Source: Burkholderiales bacterium RIFCSPHIGHO2_01_FULL_63_240 (GTDB lineage: Bacteria; Pseudomonadota; Gammaproteobacteria; Burkholderiales; Burkholderiaceae_C). Taken from it: 64,000 nt of DNA. Where the stretch lies: contig MERU01000012.1 of assembly GCA_001770725.1 (NCBI GenBank), positions 1 through 64,000 on the forward strand, read 5' to 3'. Both the position numbers and the translations under genes were made by a program. Numbering within the stretch: position 1 is the stretch's first letter; each line of letters begins with the position of its first letter. The notes under the pieces were generated by a model, which ran no database searches, was not told where the DNA came from, and saw nothing but the letters and a program-made list of their open reading frames with translations. Positions 1 through 8,976 of this stretch are shown piece by piece.

Positions 1-13
1 AAACACAGGCCGG

Positions 14-95
14 ATATAAGACCGCAGTTGATGCCGTCCAGCCAAAACCTCAAAAACTCCTTGCCACACGGGAGGCGTCCATATAAGCACCGCAG
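14..95. repeat. Pair of short direct repeats (ATATAAG..ACCGCAG)
   Basis: ATATAAGACCGCAG at 14-27 recurs as ATATAAGCACCGCAG at 81-95, differing by one inserted C. The copies are 67 bases apart. Their function is unknown. They could be regulator half-sites or the edge of a repeat family that continues outside the window. Confidence 0.4.
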
Positions 96-264
96 GGGAG
101 TCACGCCACAGGCGTGACCGCCCACTTGGCGCCCGAGCCCATGCCGGCGCAGCACCGCCCCGCGCTGCCCCGACAAACCGAGCCAACCAAGGCAGGCAAA
201 GAAAACCGACACAGCCCTGAATCGGCTTCAAACCCGCGACGCTTTGTGAAGGGATGCAAAGCTG

Positions 265-292
265 GCATCCCCTCAGGCCGAACCTGCGTAAG
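265..292 (+). promoter_or_regulatory. Predicted ECF-sigma promoter of the fasciclin gene
   Basis: GCATCC (265-270), a 16-base spacer and CGTAAG (287-292). The same -35 hexamer, the same spacer length and the same CGTA start of the -10 occur upstream of the SigK-like ECF sigma gene (8977-9004, minus strand). The match between two sites in one window is direct observation; that the sigma factor reads both is inference. It fits the known pairing of SigK/RskA-type systems with fasciclin (MPT70/83-like) genes. Confidence 0.6.
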
Positions 293-351
293 GGAACTCA
301 GCCGCATCGAACAACGATGTGGCGTTCCTCAACGATCCCACAGGAGCTCGC

Positions 352-903
352 ATGAAGACCTTCGCTTTCGCCACCACCGCCTTCGCCCTGACCATGAGCC
401 TGGCCGCTGGCCCGGCCCGCGCCGACGTCATGGTTGGCGGCGCCCCGATGCTGCCCACCAAGGACATCATCGACAACGCCGTGAACTCCAAGGACCACAC
501 CACCCTCGTGGCCGCGGTCAAGGCCGCCGGCCTGGTCGACACCTTGAAGGGCAAGGGCCCGTTCACCGTGTTCGCACCCGTGAACGCCGGCTTTGCCGCC
601 CTGCCCCCCGGCACCGTCGACAACCTGCTCAAGCCCGAGAACAAGCCCGCCCTGACCAAGGTGCTGACCTACCACGTGGTGCCCGGCAAGTTCGACGCCA
701 AGGCCGTGACCCAGGCCATCCAGGCGGGCGGCGGCAAGGCCACGCTCAAGACCGTGGCCGGCGGCAGCCTCACCGCCTCGACCGAAGGCGGCAAGGTGAT
801 CGTCACCGATGAGAACGGCGGCAAGGCCACCGTCACCATCGCCGACGTGATGCAGTCCAACGGCGTCATCCACGTCGTCGACAAGGTCCTGCTGCCGAAG
901 TGA
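352..903 (+). CDS. Secreted fasciclin (FAS1) domain protein
   Basis: 183 residues. Residues 1-24 are a Sec signal peptide (basic start, hydrophobic core, cleavage after ARA). The rest is one FAS1 domain: the H1 box GPFTVFAPVNAGFAAL at 69-84, the conserved YH in TYHVVPG, and the H2 box NGVIHVVDKVLLP at the C-terminus. It is predicted to be periplasmic or secreted; FAS1 domains mediate adhesion or bind small ligands. The start at 352 is chosen over an in-frame upstream codon because it has AGGAG in front and begins the signal peptide. It is a single-gene unit with its own ECF-like promoter and a hairpin terminator. Its likely regulator is the SigK/RskA pair about 7 kb away. Confidence 0.9.
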   Translation: MKTFAFATTAFALTMSLAAGPARADVMVGGAPMLPTKDIIDNAVNSKDHTTLVAAVKAAGLVDTLKGKGPFTVFAPVNAGFAALPPGTVDNLLKPENKPALTKVLTYHVVPGKFDAKAVTQAIQAGGGKATLKTVAGGSLTASTEGGKVIVTDENGGKATVTIADVMQSNGVIHVVDKVLLPK

Positions 904-928
904 AACAAGGGGCTTGGGGCCCCTTGTT
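904..928 (+). terminator. Hairpin terminator after the fasciclin gene
   Basis: Perfect 10-bp stem AACAAGGGGC / GCCCCTTGTT (904-913 with 919-928) and a 5-base loop, starting directly after the stop codon and followed by a weak T-containing tail. Confidence 0.75.
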
Positions 929-980
929 CCTGTTGCGTCGCTGAACGAAGCCCGGATCGGCCGCCGACCGGGTTCAGCGT

Positions 981-2048
981 TCAGGCAATGGCCTGCCAGG
1001 CGTGGACCTGCCCCGACTGACCCGCCGTCGCGAACAGCGGATGCGCCTGCGCTTCGTCGATGGTCAACACCGGCGTCACGCACGCATCGGCCGCCTCGAA
1101 CTTGTGCGCCCAGAACGCCAGTGGCTGCGAAGCCACCAGGGCGGCCACATCGGCTTTGAGCGCCGTGCAATCAGGCGTGCCGGGCAAGGCGCCACGCTGC
1201 CAGTGCCGGTTGACCCAATCGGGCCGCTCGAACACCTCGCAGGCCACCTTCCAGAACTTGAACTCCAGCGCCCCCACCGCGAGGTGGCGGCCATCGGCCG
1301 TCTGGTAAAGGTTGTAGCAAGGCAAGCCCCCGTTGAGCAGGTCTTCACCCGCCTGCGGCTTGCGCCCCAGCACTGGCGCCAGCAAGGAAGCCGTCGACTT
1401 GGGCATCACCAAATGCGCATGCAGCCCGTGCGTCATGCTCACGTCGATGTGCCGGCCTTTGCCCGTGCGCTGCGCCTCGATCACGGCCGACAGCACCGCG
1501 ATGGTGGCCATCGAGCTGCCCGCGGCCAGGTCGCCCCACTGCACGTTGGACAAGGCCAGCTCGCCCGTGGGCGCCCTCACCTGGTCCAGCACGCCCGACA
1601 GCGCCATGAAGTTCAGGTCATGCCCGGCCTTGTTGGCCCACGGCCCCGTCTGCCCGTAACCCGTGATGGACACCATCACCAGCTTCGGGTTGAGCGCGTG
1701 CAGGCGCGAGGCGTCCAGCCCCATGCCTTGCAGCACGCCGGGGCGGAAGCTGTCGACCATCACGTCGGCGGTGGCCAGCCAGTCGCGCAAGGTGGCCAGG
1801 TCGGCCTCGTTGCGGAAGTCGACCTTGCGGCACTCCTTGCCATGGTTGAGCGCCTCGAACAGCGGGCCCAGCGGGCGCGCCGGGTCGCCTTCGGGCGGCT
1901 CCACCTTGATGACCTCGGCGCCCAGGTCGGCCAGCATGCGGGTGCTGAACGGCCCGGGCAGGTTGCGCGTGAGGTCGATCACGCGCAAGCCGGAGAGCAG
2001 GCCGCTCAGCGGGCCCTGCGATGCGATGGCGGCTGCGCCCCCACTCAC
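981..2048 (-). CDS. CaiB/BaiF family protein, alpha-methylacyl-CoA racemase-like
   Basis: 355 residues, GTG start overlapping the stop of the upstream FadJ-like gene as GTGA, so translation is probably coupled. Family III CoA-transferase fold with LRVIDLTRNLPGPFSTRMLADLGAEVIKVE at the N-terminus. The motif GHDLNFMALSG (His143) followed by WGDLAAG (Asp173) matches the His/Asp proton-transfer pair of alpha-methylacyl-CoA racemase better than the single nucleophilic Asp of formyl-CoA transferase. As the last gene of a beta-oxidation operon, it may epimerise 2-methyl branched acyl-CoAs so that the dehydrogenase can use them. A CoA-transferase role is the alternative. Confidence 0.85.
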   Translation of the reverse strand: MSGGAAAIASQGPLSGLLSGLRVIDLTRNLPGPFSTRMLADLGAEVIKVEPPEGDPARPLGPLFEALNHGKECRKVDFRNEADLATLRDWLATADVMVDSFRPGVLQGMGLDASRLHALNPKLVMVSITGYGQTGPWANKAGHDLNFMALSGVLDQVRAPTGELALSNVQWGDLAAGSSMATIAVLSAVIEAQRTGKGRHIDVSMTHGLHAHLVMPKSTASLLAPVLGRKPQAGEDLLNGGLPCYNLYQTADGRHLAVGALEFKFWKVACEVFERPDWVNRHWQRGALPGTPDCTALKADVAALVASQPLAFWAHKFEAADACVTPVLTIDEAQAHPLFATAGQSGQVHAWQAIA

Positions 2049-4207
2049 ACCACGTCCTCGAAGCGGCCGCCTTCCTGCGCCATCTTCACGACGATGGCGG
2101 CGGGCTCGAAGCGGCTGCCATAAGCCTTGGCCAACTCACGCGCACGCTCGACGAACTTCTTGGGGCCCACGGCGTTGATGAACTGCAGCGCGCCGCCCTG
2201 GTTGGGCGCGAAGCCCCAGCCGAAGATCGAGCCGATGTTGGTGTCGGCCACCGAGCGCACGACCTTCTCTTCATAGCAGCGCGCGGCTTCGTTGGCCTGG
2301 GCGTAGAGCAGGCGGTCCACGATCTCCTGCTGCGAAGGCTGATCGGCCTTGGGCGGGAACACCTCCAGCAGGCCGGGCCACAGGCTCTTTTCCTTGCCGG
2401 CGTAGTCGTAGAAGCCCTGGTTGGCCTTCTTGCCGATGCGCTTGAGCTCGCCGCCCACCTTCTGCACCACGGCAAAGCCGGGGTGAACGGGCAAGGTGAT
2501 GCCTTCGGCGGCCAGGTCCTTCTTCGTGGTCTCGGCGATGTAGAGCGACAGGCTCAGCGACACCTCGTCCTGCAGCGCCAGCGGCGGCATGGGCATGCCC
2601 GCCTTCAGGCCGGCGACCTCGATGGAGCGCGGGTGCACGCCCTCGCCCAGCATGGCCATGCCTTCCATGATGTAGGTCGTGAACACGCGCGAGGTGTAGA
2701 AGCCCCGCTTGTCGTTGACCACGATGGGCGTCTTTCCGATCTGCAGCACGTAGTCGAAGCCACGCGCCAGCGTCTCGTCGCTGGTTTCCTTGCCGACGAT
2801 GATCTCCACCAGGGGCATCTTGTCGACCGGCGAGAAGAAGTGCAGGCCGATGAAGTTCTGCGGGCGGCTGCTGGCCTGGGCCAGGCCGGTGATGGGCAGC
2901 GTCGAGGTGTTGGACGCGTACACGGCGCTGGCCGGGATCACGGCCTCGGCCTTCTTCGTGGTCTCGGCCTTGATGGCGCGGTCCTCGAAGACGGCCTCGA
3001 TCACCAGGTCGCAGCCTTGCAGGTCTTCATAAGACGTGGTGGGCTTGATGCGGGCCAGCAGGGCATCGCGCTTTTCAGCCGTGCTGCGACCACGCGAGAT
3101 GGCCTTGTCCAGGATGCCTTGCGAGTAGGCCTTGCCCTTATCGGCGTTCTCTTGCGTCGTGTCCAGCAGCACCACGTCGATGCCGACCTTGGCCGACACG
3201 TAGGCGATGCCCGCGCCCATCATGCCGGCGCCCAGGATGCCGACCTTCTTGACCTTGGACTCTGCCGGGCCCTTGGGACGCGACTGGCCCTTCTTGATGG
3301 CGTTGAGCTGGTGCCACAGCGTGCCGATCATGTTCTTGCTGGTCTGCGAGACCACGCAGGCGGCGAAGTAGCGCGACTCGACCTGCGAGCCGGCGTCGAA
3401 GTCCAGCAGGCAGCCTTCGAACAGGCAGCTCATGATGTGGGTGAGCGCCGGGTAGTTGCCATGCGCCTTGGCGTTGGCCATCGACGGGGCGATGGCGAGC
3501 ACCTGCACCACGGCCGGGCTCTTGCTGTCGCCGCCGGGGATGCGAAAGCCCTTGTTGTCCCAAGGCTGCGAGGCCTTGGGGTTGGCCTTGCACCAGGCCT
3601 TGGCCTTGGCCAGCATGTCTTCGCGCGTGGTGGCCAGCTCGGTCACCAGGCCCATGTCCTTGGCCTTGGCGGCGGTCAGCTCCTTGCCTTGGGTGATGAG
3701 CTCGAAGCTCTTTTGGATGCCGATCATGCGCGGCACACGCTGGGTGCCACCGCCGCCGGGCAGCAGGCCCAGCTTGACCTCGGGCAGGCCGAACTTGGCC
3801 TTGGGGTCGTCGATGGCGATGCGGGCGTGGCAGGCCAGCGCCAGCTCCAGGCCGCCGCCCAGGGCCGTGCCGTTGAGCGCGGCCACCACGGGCTTGCCGC
3901 ACTTTTCCATGCGGCGCATCATGCCCTTGAGGTCTTCACACAGCTTGAAGGCTTCTTCGGCGCTGGTGATCTGCGTGAGCTGGTCGATGTCGGCGCCGAC
4001 GATGAAGGTCGACTTGGCCGAGGTGATGACCAGGCCCTTGAGGTTGTTGTCGGTTTCGAGCTGCTCGACGAGGCCGGCGAAGGGCACGACCAGGGTCGGG
4101 TTGAGCACGTTCATCGCGCGGCCCGGCATGTCGATGGTGACCAGGCCGATGCCGTCGGCGTCGATTTCCAAGCTGAATGCGGAGGTATTGGCTTGAGATT
4201 GAGTCAT
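2045..4207 (-). CDS. Bifunctional enoyl-CoA hydratase / 3-hydroxyacyl-CoA dehydrogenase (FadJ/FadB type)
   Basis: 720 residues from the ATG at 4207; an open extension upstream runs into the thiolase gene and is not used. N-terminal crotonase domain (about 1-190) with both catalytic glutamates (Glu121 in GGGLEL, Glu143 in LPEVKLGLLPG). Then an NAD-binding 3-hydroxyacyl-CoA dehydrogenase domain with GAGMMG at 326-331 and the catalytic-His segment IGLHFFSPVDKMPLVEI, and a C-terminal dehydrogenase domain. It catalyses the hydration and dehydrogenation steps of fatty-acid beta-oxidation in the cytoplasm. It sits between thiolase (16-base gap) and the CaiB gene (4-base overlap), which supplies the full pathway. 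Confidence 0.95.
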   Translation of the reverse strand: MTQSQANTSAFSLEIDADGIGLVTIDMPGRAMNVLNPTLVVPFAGLVEQLETDNNLKGLVITSAKSTFIVGADIDQLTQITSAEEAFKLCEDLKGMMRRMEKCGKPVVAALNGTALGGGLELALACHARIAIDDPKAKFGLPEVKLGLLPGGGGTQRVPRMIGIQKSFELITQGKELTAAKAKDMGLVTELATTREDMLAKAKAWCKANPKASQPWDNKGFRIPGGDSKSPAVVQVLAIAPSMANAKAHGNYPALTHIMSCLFEGCLLDFDAGSQVESRYFAACVVSQTSKNMIGTLWHQLNAIKKGQSRPKGPAESKVKKVGILGAGMMGAGIAYVSAKVGIDVVLLDTTQENADKGKAYSQGILDKAISRGRSTAEKRDALLARIKPTTSYEDLQGCDLVIEAVFEDRAIKAETTKKAEAVIPASAVYASNTSTLPITGLAQASSRPQNFIGLHFFSPVDKMPLVEIIVGKETSDETLARGFDYVLQIGKTPIVVNDKRGFYTSRVFTTYIMEGMAMLGEGVHPRSIEVAGLKAGMPMPPLALQDEVSLSLSLYIAETTKKDLAAEGITLPVHPGFAVVQKVGGELKRIGKKANQGFYDYAGKEKSLWPGLLEVFPPKADQPSQQEIVDRLLYAQANEAARCYEEKVVRSVADTNIGSIFGWGFAPNQGGALQFINAVGPKKFVERARELAKAYGSRFEPAAIVVKMAQEGGRFEDVV

Positions 4208-4223
4208 GACTGTGCCTCCCGGA

Positions 4224-5429
4224 TCAGACGCGTTCGATGATGGTGGCGATGCCCATGCCGGCACCGATGCACAAGGTGGCCAGGGCCGTGGACTTGCCCG
4301 TGCGCTCCAGCTCGTCCAGGGCGGTGCCCAGGATGATGGCGCCGGTCGCACCCAGCGGGTGGCCCATGGCGATGGAGCCGCCGTTGACGTTGACGCGGTC
4401 CATGGACACACCCAGGTCCCGGGCGGTCTTCATGGGCACGGTGGCGAAGGCCTCGTTGATTTCCCACAGGTCGATGTCACCGGCGGTCATGCCCAGCTTG
4501 TTCAGTGCCTTCTTGCAAGCCGGCGTGGGGCCGGTCAGCATGATGGTGGGCTCGGAGCCGCACTCGGCCGTCATCCGCACGCGGGCGCGGGGCTTCAGAC
4601 CTGCCTTGATGCCCGCTTCCTTGCTGCCCAGCAGCACCAGCGCGGCGCCGTCGACGATGCCCGAGGAGTTGCCGGCGTGGTGGGCGTGGATGACCTTCTC
4701 GATGGTCGTGTACTTGTCCAGCGCGGTGGCGTCAAAGCCCATGGTGCCCATCATCTCGAACGAGGGCATCAGCTTGGCCAGCGACTCGACCGAGGTGCCG
4801 GGGCGGATGGTCTCGTCACGGCCCAGCATCAGCATGCCGTTGATGTCCTTGACGGGGATGACCGACTTGTCGAAGCGGCCATCGGCCTGCGCGGCGGCCG
4901 CGCGGCGGTGCGACTCGGCGGCGTAAGCATCGAGGTCAGCACGCGAGAAGCCTTCCAGCGTGGCAATCAGGTCAGCGCTGATGCCCTGGGGCACGAAGGC
5001 CGTGCCGCTGTTGATGCGCGGGTCCATCACCCAGGCGCCACCGTCGGAGCCCATGGGCCAGCGGCTCATGCTCTCGACGCCACCGGCGACGACCATGTCG
5101 TCCAGGCCAGCGCGGATCTTGGCCGTGGCCATGTTGATGGCTTCCAGGCCCGAGGCACAGAAGCGCGAGAGCGTCACACCGGCGACGGACTCGGCCCAGC
5201 CGGCGTCCAGCACGGCGGTGCGGGCGATGTCGGCGCCCTGCTCGCCCACCGGGGTCACGCAGCCGAGGATGACGTCGTCGACCAGCGAGGTGTCGAGGTG
5301 GTGGCGTTGTTGCAGGCCTTGCAGCAGGGTGCGCAGCAGCCACACGGGCGTGGCCTGGTGCAGGCTGCCGTCTTTCTTGCCCTTGCCGCGCGGGGTGCGA
5401 ACGGCGTCGAAAATGTAGGCTTCGATCAT
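4224..5429 (-). CDS. Acetyl-CoA C-acyltransferase (3-ketoacyl-CoA thiolase)
   Basis: 401 residues, usual thiolase length. The acylated nucleophile Cys91 lies in [11 protein letters not shown], the C-terminal His in [15 protein letters not shown] and the second Cys in [11 protein letters not shown]. It cleaves 3-ketoacyl-CoA to acetyl-CoA and a shortened acyl-CoA, completing the cycle started by the adjacent dehydrogenase and FadJ-like enzyme. The ATG has an AGGAGC ribosome-binding site five bases upstream. The 63-base gap to the dehydrogenase gene shows no obvious terminator, so all four genes are probably one transcript. Confidence 0.95.
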   Translation of the reverse strand: MIEAYIFDAVRTPRGKGKKDGSLHQATPVWLLRTLLQGLQQRHHLDTSLVDDVILGCVTPVGEQGADIARTAVLDAGWAESVAGVTLSRFCASGLEAINMATAKIRAGLDDMVVAGGVESMSRWPMGSDGGAWVMDPRINSGTAFVPQGISADLIATLEGFSRADLDAYAAESHRRAAAAQADGRFDKSVIPVKDINGMLMLGRDETIRPGTSVESLAKLMPSFEMMGTMGFDATALDKYTTIEKVIHAHHAGNSSGIVDGAALVLLGSKEAGIKAGLKPRARVRMTAECGSEPTIMLTGPTPACKKALNKLGMTAGDIDLWEINEAFATVPMKTARDLGVSMDRVNVNGGSIAMGHPLGATGAIILGTALDELERTGKSTALATLCIGAGMGIATIIERV

Positions 5430-5492
5430 GGGAAGCTCCTTCGTTCAATGGGGTTCTGGGAGGGCCCGTGAGCAGGGCTCAGGGCCGCTGGA

Positions 5493-6653
5493 TCACAGGA
5501 AGCGCGAGGCCAGTTCCTTCATGATCTCGTTGGTGCCGCCGTAGATGCGCTGCACGCGCGAGTCGGCCCACAGGCGGGCGATCGGGTACTCCTTCATGTA
5601 GCCGTAACCACCGAAGAGCTGCAGGCATTCGTCGACCAGCTTGCACTGGTTGTCGGTGATCCAGTACTTGATGAGTGCTGCGCGGTCCACGCCCAGCTCG
5701 CCCTTGAGGTGAGCGACCATGGCGGCGTCCACCAGCGCGCGCGAGGCCAGCAGCAGGGCCTGGCACTCGGCCAGCTTGAAGCGCGTGTTCTGGAAGCTGA
5801 AGATGGGTTTGCCGAAGGCCTTGCGCTCCTTCGTGTACTCCAGCGTGACCTTCATGGCGTATTCCATCGCGGCGATGCCGGCCAGGGCCACGAGCATGCG
5901 CTCTTGCGGCAGCTCCTGCATCAGCTGGAAGAAGCCCATGCCCTCTTGCTCGCCGATCAGGTTGTGCTTGCTGACCACCACGTCGTCGAAGAACAGCTCG
6001 GAGGTGTCTTGCGCCTCCATGCCGATCTTGTCGAGGTTGCGGCCGCGGCGGAAACCGGGGGCCTCGTCGGTCTCGACCACGAACAGCGAGATGCCTTGTG
6101 CGCCCTTGTCCTTGTCGGTCTTGCAGACCACGATGATCAGGTTGGCGAGCTGGCCGTTGGTGATGAAGGTCTTGCTGCCGTTGATGGTGTAGCTCTCGCC
6201 GTCGGCCGACTTCAGCGCCAGGGTGCGCACGCCCTGCAGGTCGGAGCCGGTGCCGGGCTCGGTCATGGCGATGGCGCTGATCAGCTCGCCGGTGGCCAGC
6301 TTGGGCAGCCAGCGCTTTTTCTGCTCTTCGGTGCCGTAGTGGAGGATGTAGGGCGCGACGATGCCCGAGTGCAGCGAGCCACCGAAGCCGCCGATGCCGG
6401 CTTCACCTTGCGCCAGCACCAGCGCGGCTTCGTGGCCGAAGTCGCCACCGCCACCGCCGTACTGCTCGGGCATGGAAGCGCACAGGAAGCCGTTGGCGCC
6501 GGCGTCTTCCCAGGCCTGGCGGTCCATCATGCCCTGGGCGCGCCAGGCTTCGTCCTTGGGCTGCCATTGTTCGATCATGAAGCGCTTGGCCGAATCGAAC
6601 ACCATCTGGTGTTCTTCGGTCATCCAGGCAGGGGCGAAGTTCTGAATGGGCAT
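5493..6653 (-). CDS. Acyl-CoA dehydrogenase (LCAD-like)
   Basis: 386 residues, full family length. Shows the FAD/acyl-CoA signature AIAMTEPGTGSDLQG, the later segment FQNTRFKLAECQA, and the C-terminal IYGGTNEIMKELASR typical of long-chain-type enzymes. It catalyses the first, FAD-dependent step of fatty acyl-CoA oxidation, passing electrons to ETF. It is the first gene of the minus-strand beta-oxidation operon, divergent from a TetR regulator, with the MerR-type palindrome at 6840-6855 in the shared upstream region. The exact chain length cannot be read from sequence. Confidence 0.93.
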   Translation of the reverse strand: MPIQNFAPAWMTEEHQMVFDSAKRFMIEQWQPKDEAWRAQGMMDRQAWEDAGANGFLCASMPEQYGGGGGDFGHEAALVLAQGEAGIGGFGGSLHSGIVAPYILHYGTEEQKKRWLPKLATGELISAIAMTEPGTGSDLQGVRTLALKSADGESYTINGSKTFITNGQLANLIIVVCKTDKDKGAQGISLFVVETDEAPGFRRGRNLDKIGMEAQDTSELFFDDVVVSKHNLIGEQEGMGFFQLMQELPQERMLVALAGIAAMEYAMKVTLEYTKERKAFGKPIFSFQNTRFKLAECQALLLASRALVDAAMVAHLKGELGVDRAALIKYWITDNQCKLVDECLQLFGGYGYMKEYPIARLWADSRVQRIYGGTNEIMKELASRFL

Positions 6654-6839
6654 GCGGGTGTCTCCTCGATCCGTGTCGGGTTGGGTTCTCTCTCAGCGCC
6701 ACGAGGCCTGTTCACCCCCCATTCGGTAATTTCAGTTACCCATGGTGTAAACCCTGGATTCGCGCAAGGCATCGGCCGCGACAAGCCGCTGACGCCTGGG
6801 AAACCAGCCATGCATCGTGGTGCACAACGGGTGCTGATC

Positions 6840-6855
6840 TTGACGTTAACGTCAT
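6840..6855. promoter_or_regulatory. LiuR-type palindromic operator upstream of the beta-oxidation operon
   Basis: TTGACGTTAACGTCAT is a near-perfect palindrome. Apart from the last base it is identical to the site at 13333-13348 in front of the acyl-CoA carboxylase operon. Palindromes of this kind are known targets of LiuR-family MerR regulators of branched-chain and fatty acid catabolism in proteobacteria. A MerR regulator is encoded at 10538-11035. Confidence 0.6.
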
Positions 6856-6882
6856 GTCGAGGCAAGGGGGCTTCACCAAAAT

Positions 6883-6910
6883 TTGCGAACGACCGTTCAT
6901 TTGGTACGAT
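6883..6910 (+). promoter_or_regulatory. Promoter of the TetR gene with overlapping inverted repeat
   Basis: Candidate -35 TTGCGA (6883-6888), 16-base spacer, -10 TACGAT (6905-6910). Between them lies GAACGACCGTTC (6887-6898), an inverted repeat of five-base arms around two bases. A TetR dimer bound there would block this promoter, so autorepression is likely. Resemblance to PsrA/FadR-type sites (AAACGnnCGTTT-like) is suggestive only. Confidence 0.5.
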
Positions 6911-6939
6911 TTCGTTCCCACTCGGAATGAACGCACTCC

Positions 6940-7587
6940 ATGCCCGCCGCCGACCCTCGCCCCACGCCACCCGGCACCCCCGACGAGCGACGCGCCGCCC
7001 TGGGCAGCATGCGCGCCGACACGCTCGCGCGCATCGAAAAAGCCGTGCTCACCCTGTTCTCGACGCGTGATTTCCACGAGGTGACGCTGCTCGACGTGGC
7101 CAAGGAGGCGCACGTGTCCCTGCAGACCATCTACAAGTACTTCGGCAGCAAGGAGGTGCTGGTCTACGCCATGCTCGACGTGATGCTGGGCCGCCTGGCC
7201 GAGCGCATGATCGACCACCTGCAGGGCATCGACGACGCGCGCGAGCGCCTGCGCAAGACCTTCTGGGTGACGCTGGACTACATGGACAAGCACCCGGCGG
7301 TGATGATGCTGCTGTTCACCGCGGTGCCGGTCTCGCGCCACCAGAACATCCGCATCTACGAAAGCCCGGAGCTCATGGGCGCCTTCATGGGCGTGTTCAA
7401 GGACGGGCAGGCGCGCGGCGTGCTCAACCGGCGCGTGTCGGCCAAGATCCTGCTCGACATCTTCATGGGCATCATCGGCCGCGTGGTGCTGATGCACATC
7501 GTGCGGCGCGAGAAGCAGTCGCTGCTCGAGCAGTTCGACGAGCTGTTTCACATCCTGTGGCGGGCGCTGTCGGCCGACGAGGGCTGA
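6940..7587 (+). CDS. TetR/AcrR family transcriptional regulator
   Basis: 215 residues. Residues 21-75 form the TetR DNA-binding domain, with the helix-turn-helix in VTLLDVAKEAHVSLQTIYKYFGSKEVLVYAML. The remainder is a helical ligand-binding and dimerisation domain. Transcribed divergently from the beta-oxidation operon, it probably represses that operon and itself until an acyl-CoA or similar ligand binds. An inverted repeat overlapping its promoter supports autoregulation. The ligand cannot be deduced. It ends 33 bases before the convergent anti-sigma gene. Confidence 0.9.
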   Translation: MPAADPRPTPPGTPDERRAALGSMRADTLARIEKAVLTLFSTRDFHEVTLLDVAKEAHVSLQTIYKYFGSKEVLVYAMLDVMLGRLAERMIDHLQGIDDARERLRKTFWVTLDYMDKHPAVMMLLFTAVPVSRHQNIRIYESPELMGAFMGVFKDGQARGVLNRRVSAKILLDIFMGIIGRVVLMHIVRREKQSLLEQFDELFHILWRALSADEG

Positions 7588-7620
7588 GCCCTCGCCAGCG
7601 CGTTCACGCGATCCACGCAC

Positions 7621-8370
7621 TCACAGGCGAACGGCCTTGCCCACGAACAGGATCGGGCCCGAAGGCTTGTTGTAGGGCGAGCCACCCGCCGGCTCCAGCG
7701 TCAGCTCGAACAGCGTGCGCTCGGCCAGGCCTGGCAGCTGCCCCTTGGGCACCACCACCACCTGCCCCGGCTTGACCAGGCCCAGCGAGGTCGGGCCCGC
7801 CGCGCCTTCCGGCTTGGTCCAGAACTGCATGGTCTTGCCTTGCGGGATGGTGGCGCCTTCGCCCACCTGCACCAGGCGGATGGCATCGGTGCCCACGGTT
7901 TCGACGATCCAGCCGGTGGCCGCGTTGTCAGGCGACTGCAGCACCGCCAGGTAGCGCGGCGCTTCGACCTGGGCCTGCTCGACCCCGGCAGGCGGCGCCA
8001 CCAGCGTGCGCACCAGCAGCACCGACATCACCATGGCCGCGGCCACCGCGCCACCGCTGAGCCAGCGCCAGAACTGCACGCTCGACCACAGGGCGTCGTT
8101 GGCCGCACCCGAGCGCGCTGGCGTTGCCACGACCTGCGAGACCCCGCTCAGCCGCGCGGCGATGCGCGCCCACAGCTCGGGCGACACGGCCACGGGCTGC
8201 AGGCGGCGGGTCAGGCCCAGCAGGCGGTCCTGCCAGGCGTAGGCCTCGCGGCGCAGGCCTTCGTCGCGCGCCATGGCCGCCTCGAAGGCCTGGCGCTCGG
8301 CCGCGTTCAGCGTGCCCAGCACGTATTCGCCGGCCTCGGCCGTGCGTTCATTCGGGTCTTGGGTGTTCAT
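7621..8370 (-). CDS. RskA-like anti-sigma factor
   Basis: 249 residues from the ATG at 8370. I prefer this to the in-frame GTG nine bases upstream, because GGAG lies eight bases before the ATG and the ATG overlaps the sigma-factor stop as ATGA. N-terminal cytoplasmic domain (about 1-90) with EAGEYVLGTLNAAERQAFEAAM, a membrane helix around LSGGAVAAAMVMSVLLVRTLVAP, and a periplasmic C-terminal RskA domain. It lacks the HxxxCxxC zinc motif, so it is not of the ChrR/RsrA type. It should hold the neighbouring ECF sigma factor inactive at the membrane and release it on an extracytoplasmic signal. Confidence 0.88.
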   Translation of the reverse strand: MNTQDPNERTAEAGEYVLGTLNAAERQAFEAAMARDEGLRREAYAWQDRLLGLTRRLQPVAVSPELWARIAARLSGVSQVVATPARSGAANDALWSSVQFWRWLSGGAVAAAMVMSVLLVRTLVAPPAGVEQAQVEAPRYLAVLQSPDNAATGWIVETVGTDAIRLVQVGEGATIPQGKTMQFWTKPEGAAGPTSLGLVKPGQVVVVPKGQLPGLAERTLFELTLEPAGGSPYNKPSGPILFVGKAVRL

Positions 8371-8924
8371 GACAGGCACTCCTTGAGCGCGATCAGCCCG
8401 CGGCGGATCCAGGACTTCACGGTGCCCACGGGTTTGCTCAGCCGAGAAGCGATCTGCTCATGCGTGTGGCCCTCGACGAAGGCATCGATCACGCATTGCC
8501 GCTTGGGGTCATCGAGCAGCGACAGGCAATGCGCCAGCGCGGCCTCGTCGTGGGACAGGTCTTCGCGCTCAGGCGTCGGCAGGGCCTCGGCCAGCGCCTG
8601 GTAGTTGTCACCCAGGTTGACCTCGGGGCGCACGCGGCGCACCTCGTCGAGCGCGCGGTGGCGGACCACGGTGTAGACCCAGCCCCGGCCCGAGCCCAGC
8701 TCGCGCCGAAAGGTGCCGGCCTTCTGCCAGATCTGCAAGAAGGCGTCCTGCAGCACGTCCTGCGCGAGTTCGTGGTCGCGCACGATGCGCAACACGACCG
8801 CCATCAACCAGGCGGCTTCGCGGTCGTAGAGGGCGCGCAGGGCGAAACGTTCACCGCGGGCGCAGGCTTCGAGGGCGGCTTCGTGGTCGAAGTCCCCGGC
8901 CAGGGAAGCAGAAGGGTCCGTCAT
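8367..8924 (-). CDS. ECF RNA polymerase sigma factor (SigK-like)
   Basis: 185 residues. Region 2 (RIVRDHELAQDVLQDAFLQIW) and region 4 (HTHEQIASRLSKPVGTVKSWIRRGL) are both intact, joined by the short linker of ECF factors. Pairing with an RskA-type anti-sigma places it in the SigK/ECF19-like group, inferred from context. Its upstream region contains GCATCC-N16-CGTAGA, so it is probably autoregulated. The same promoter type precedes the fasciclin gene, the likely main target. Confidence 0.92.
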   Translation of the reverse strand: MTDPSASLAGDFDHEAALEACARGERFALRALYDREAAWLMAVVLRIVRDHELAQDVLQDAFLQIWQKAGTFRRELGSGRGWVYTVVRHRALDEVRRVRPEVNLGDNYQALAEALPTPEREDLSHDEAALAHCLSLLDDPKRQCVIDAFVEGHTHEQIASRLSKPVGTVKSWIRRGLIALKECLS

Positions 8925-8976
8925 GGGGTGGATCAGGCTGGGTTGAACAGAAGGCCGACTGCTGCCTCCTGCACAC

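Larger units (their letters stand above)
1..351. other. Non-coding leader upstream of the fasciclin gene
   Basis: I see no convincing gene here. The frames open on both strands have no ribosome-binding site and no recognisable domain. It holds a pair of ATATAAG-containing repeats (14-27 and 81-95) and an inverted repeat, GGGATGC (251-257) with GCATCCC (265-271). The right arm of that inverted repeat coincides with the -35 element of the predicted promoter. A ribosome-binding site (AGGAG) lies just before the ATG at 352. Confidence 0.6.

Noticed and set aside
2021..4240. Open frame of 739 codons on the plus strand
   Set aside because: Antisense shadow of the FadJ-like gene, with no start signal or motif.
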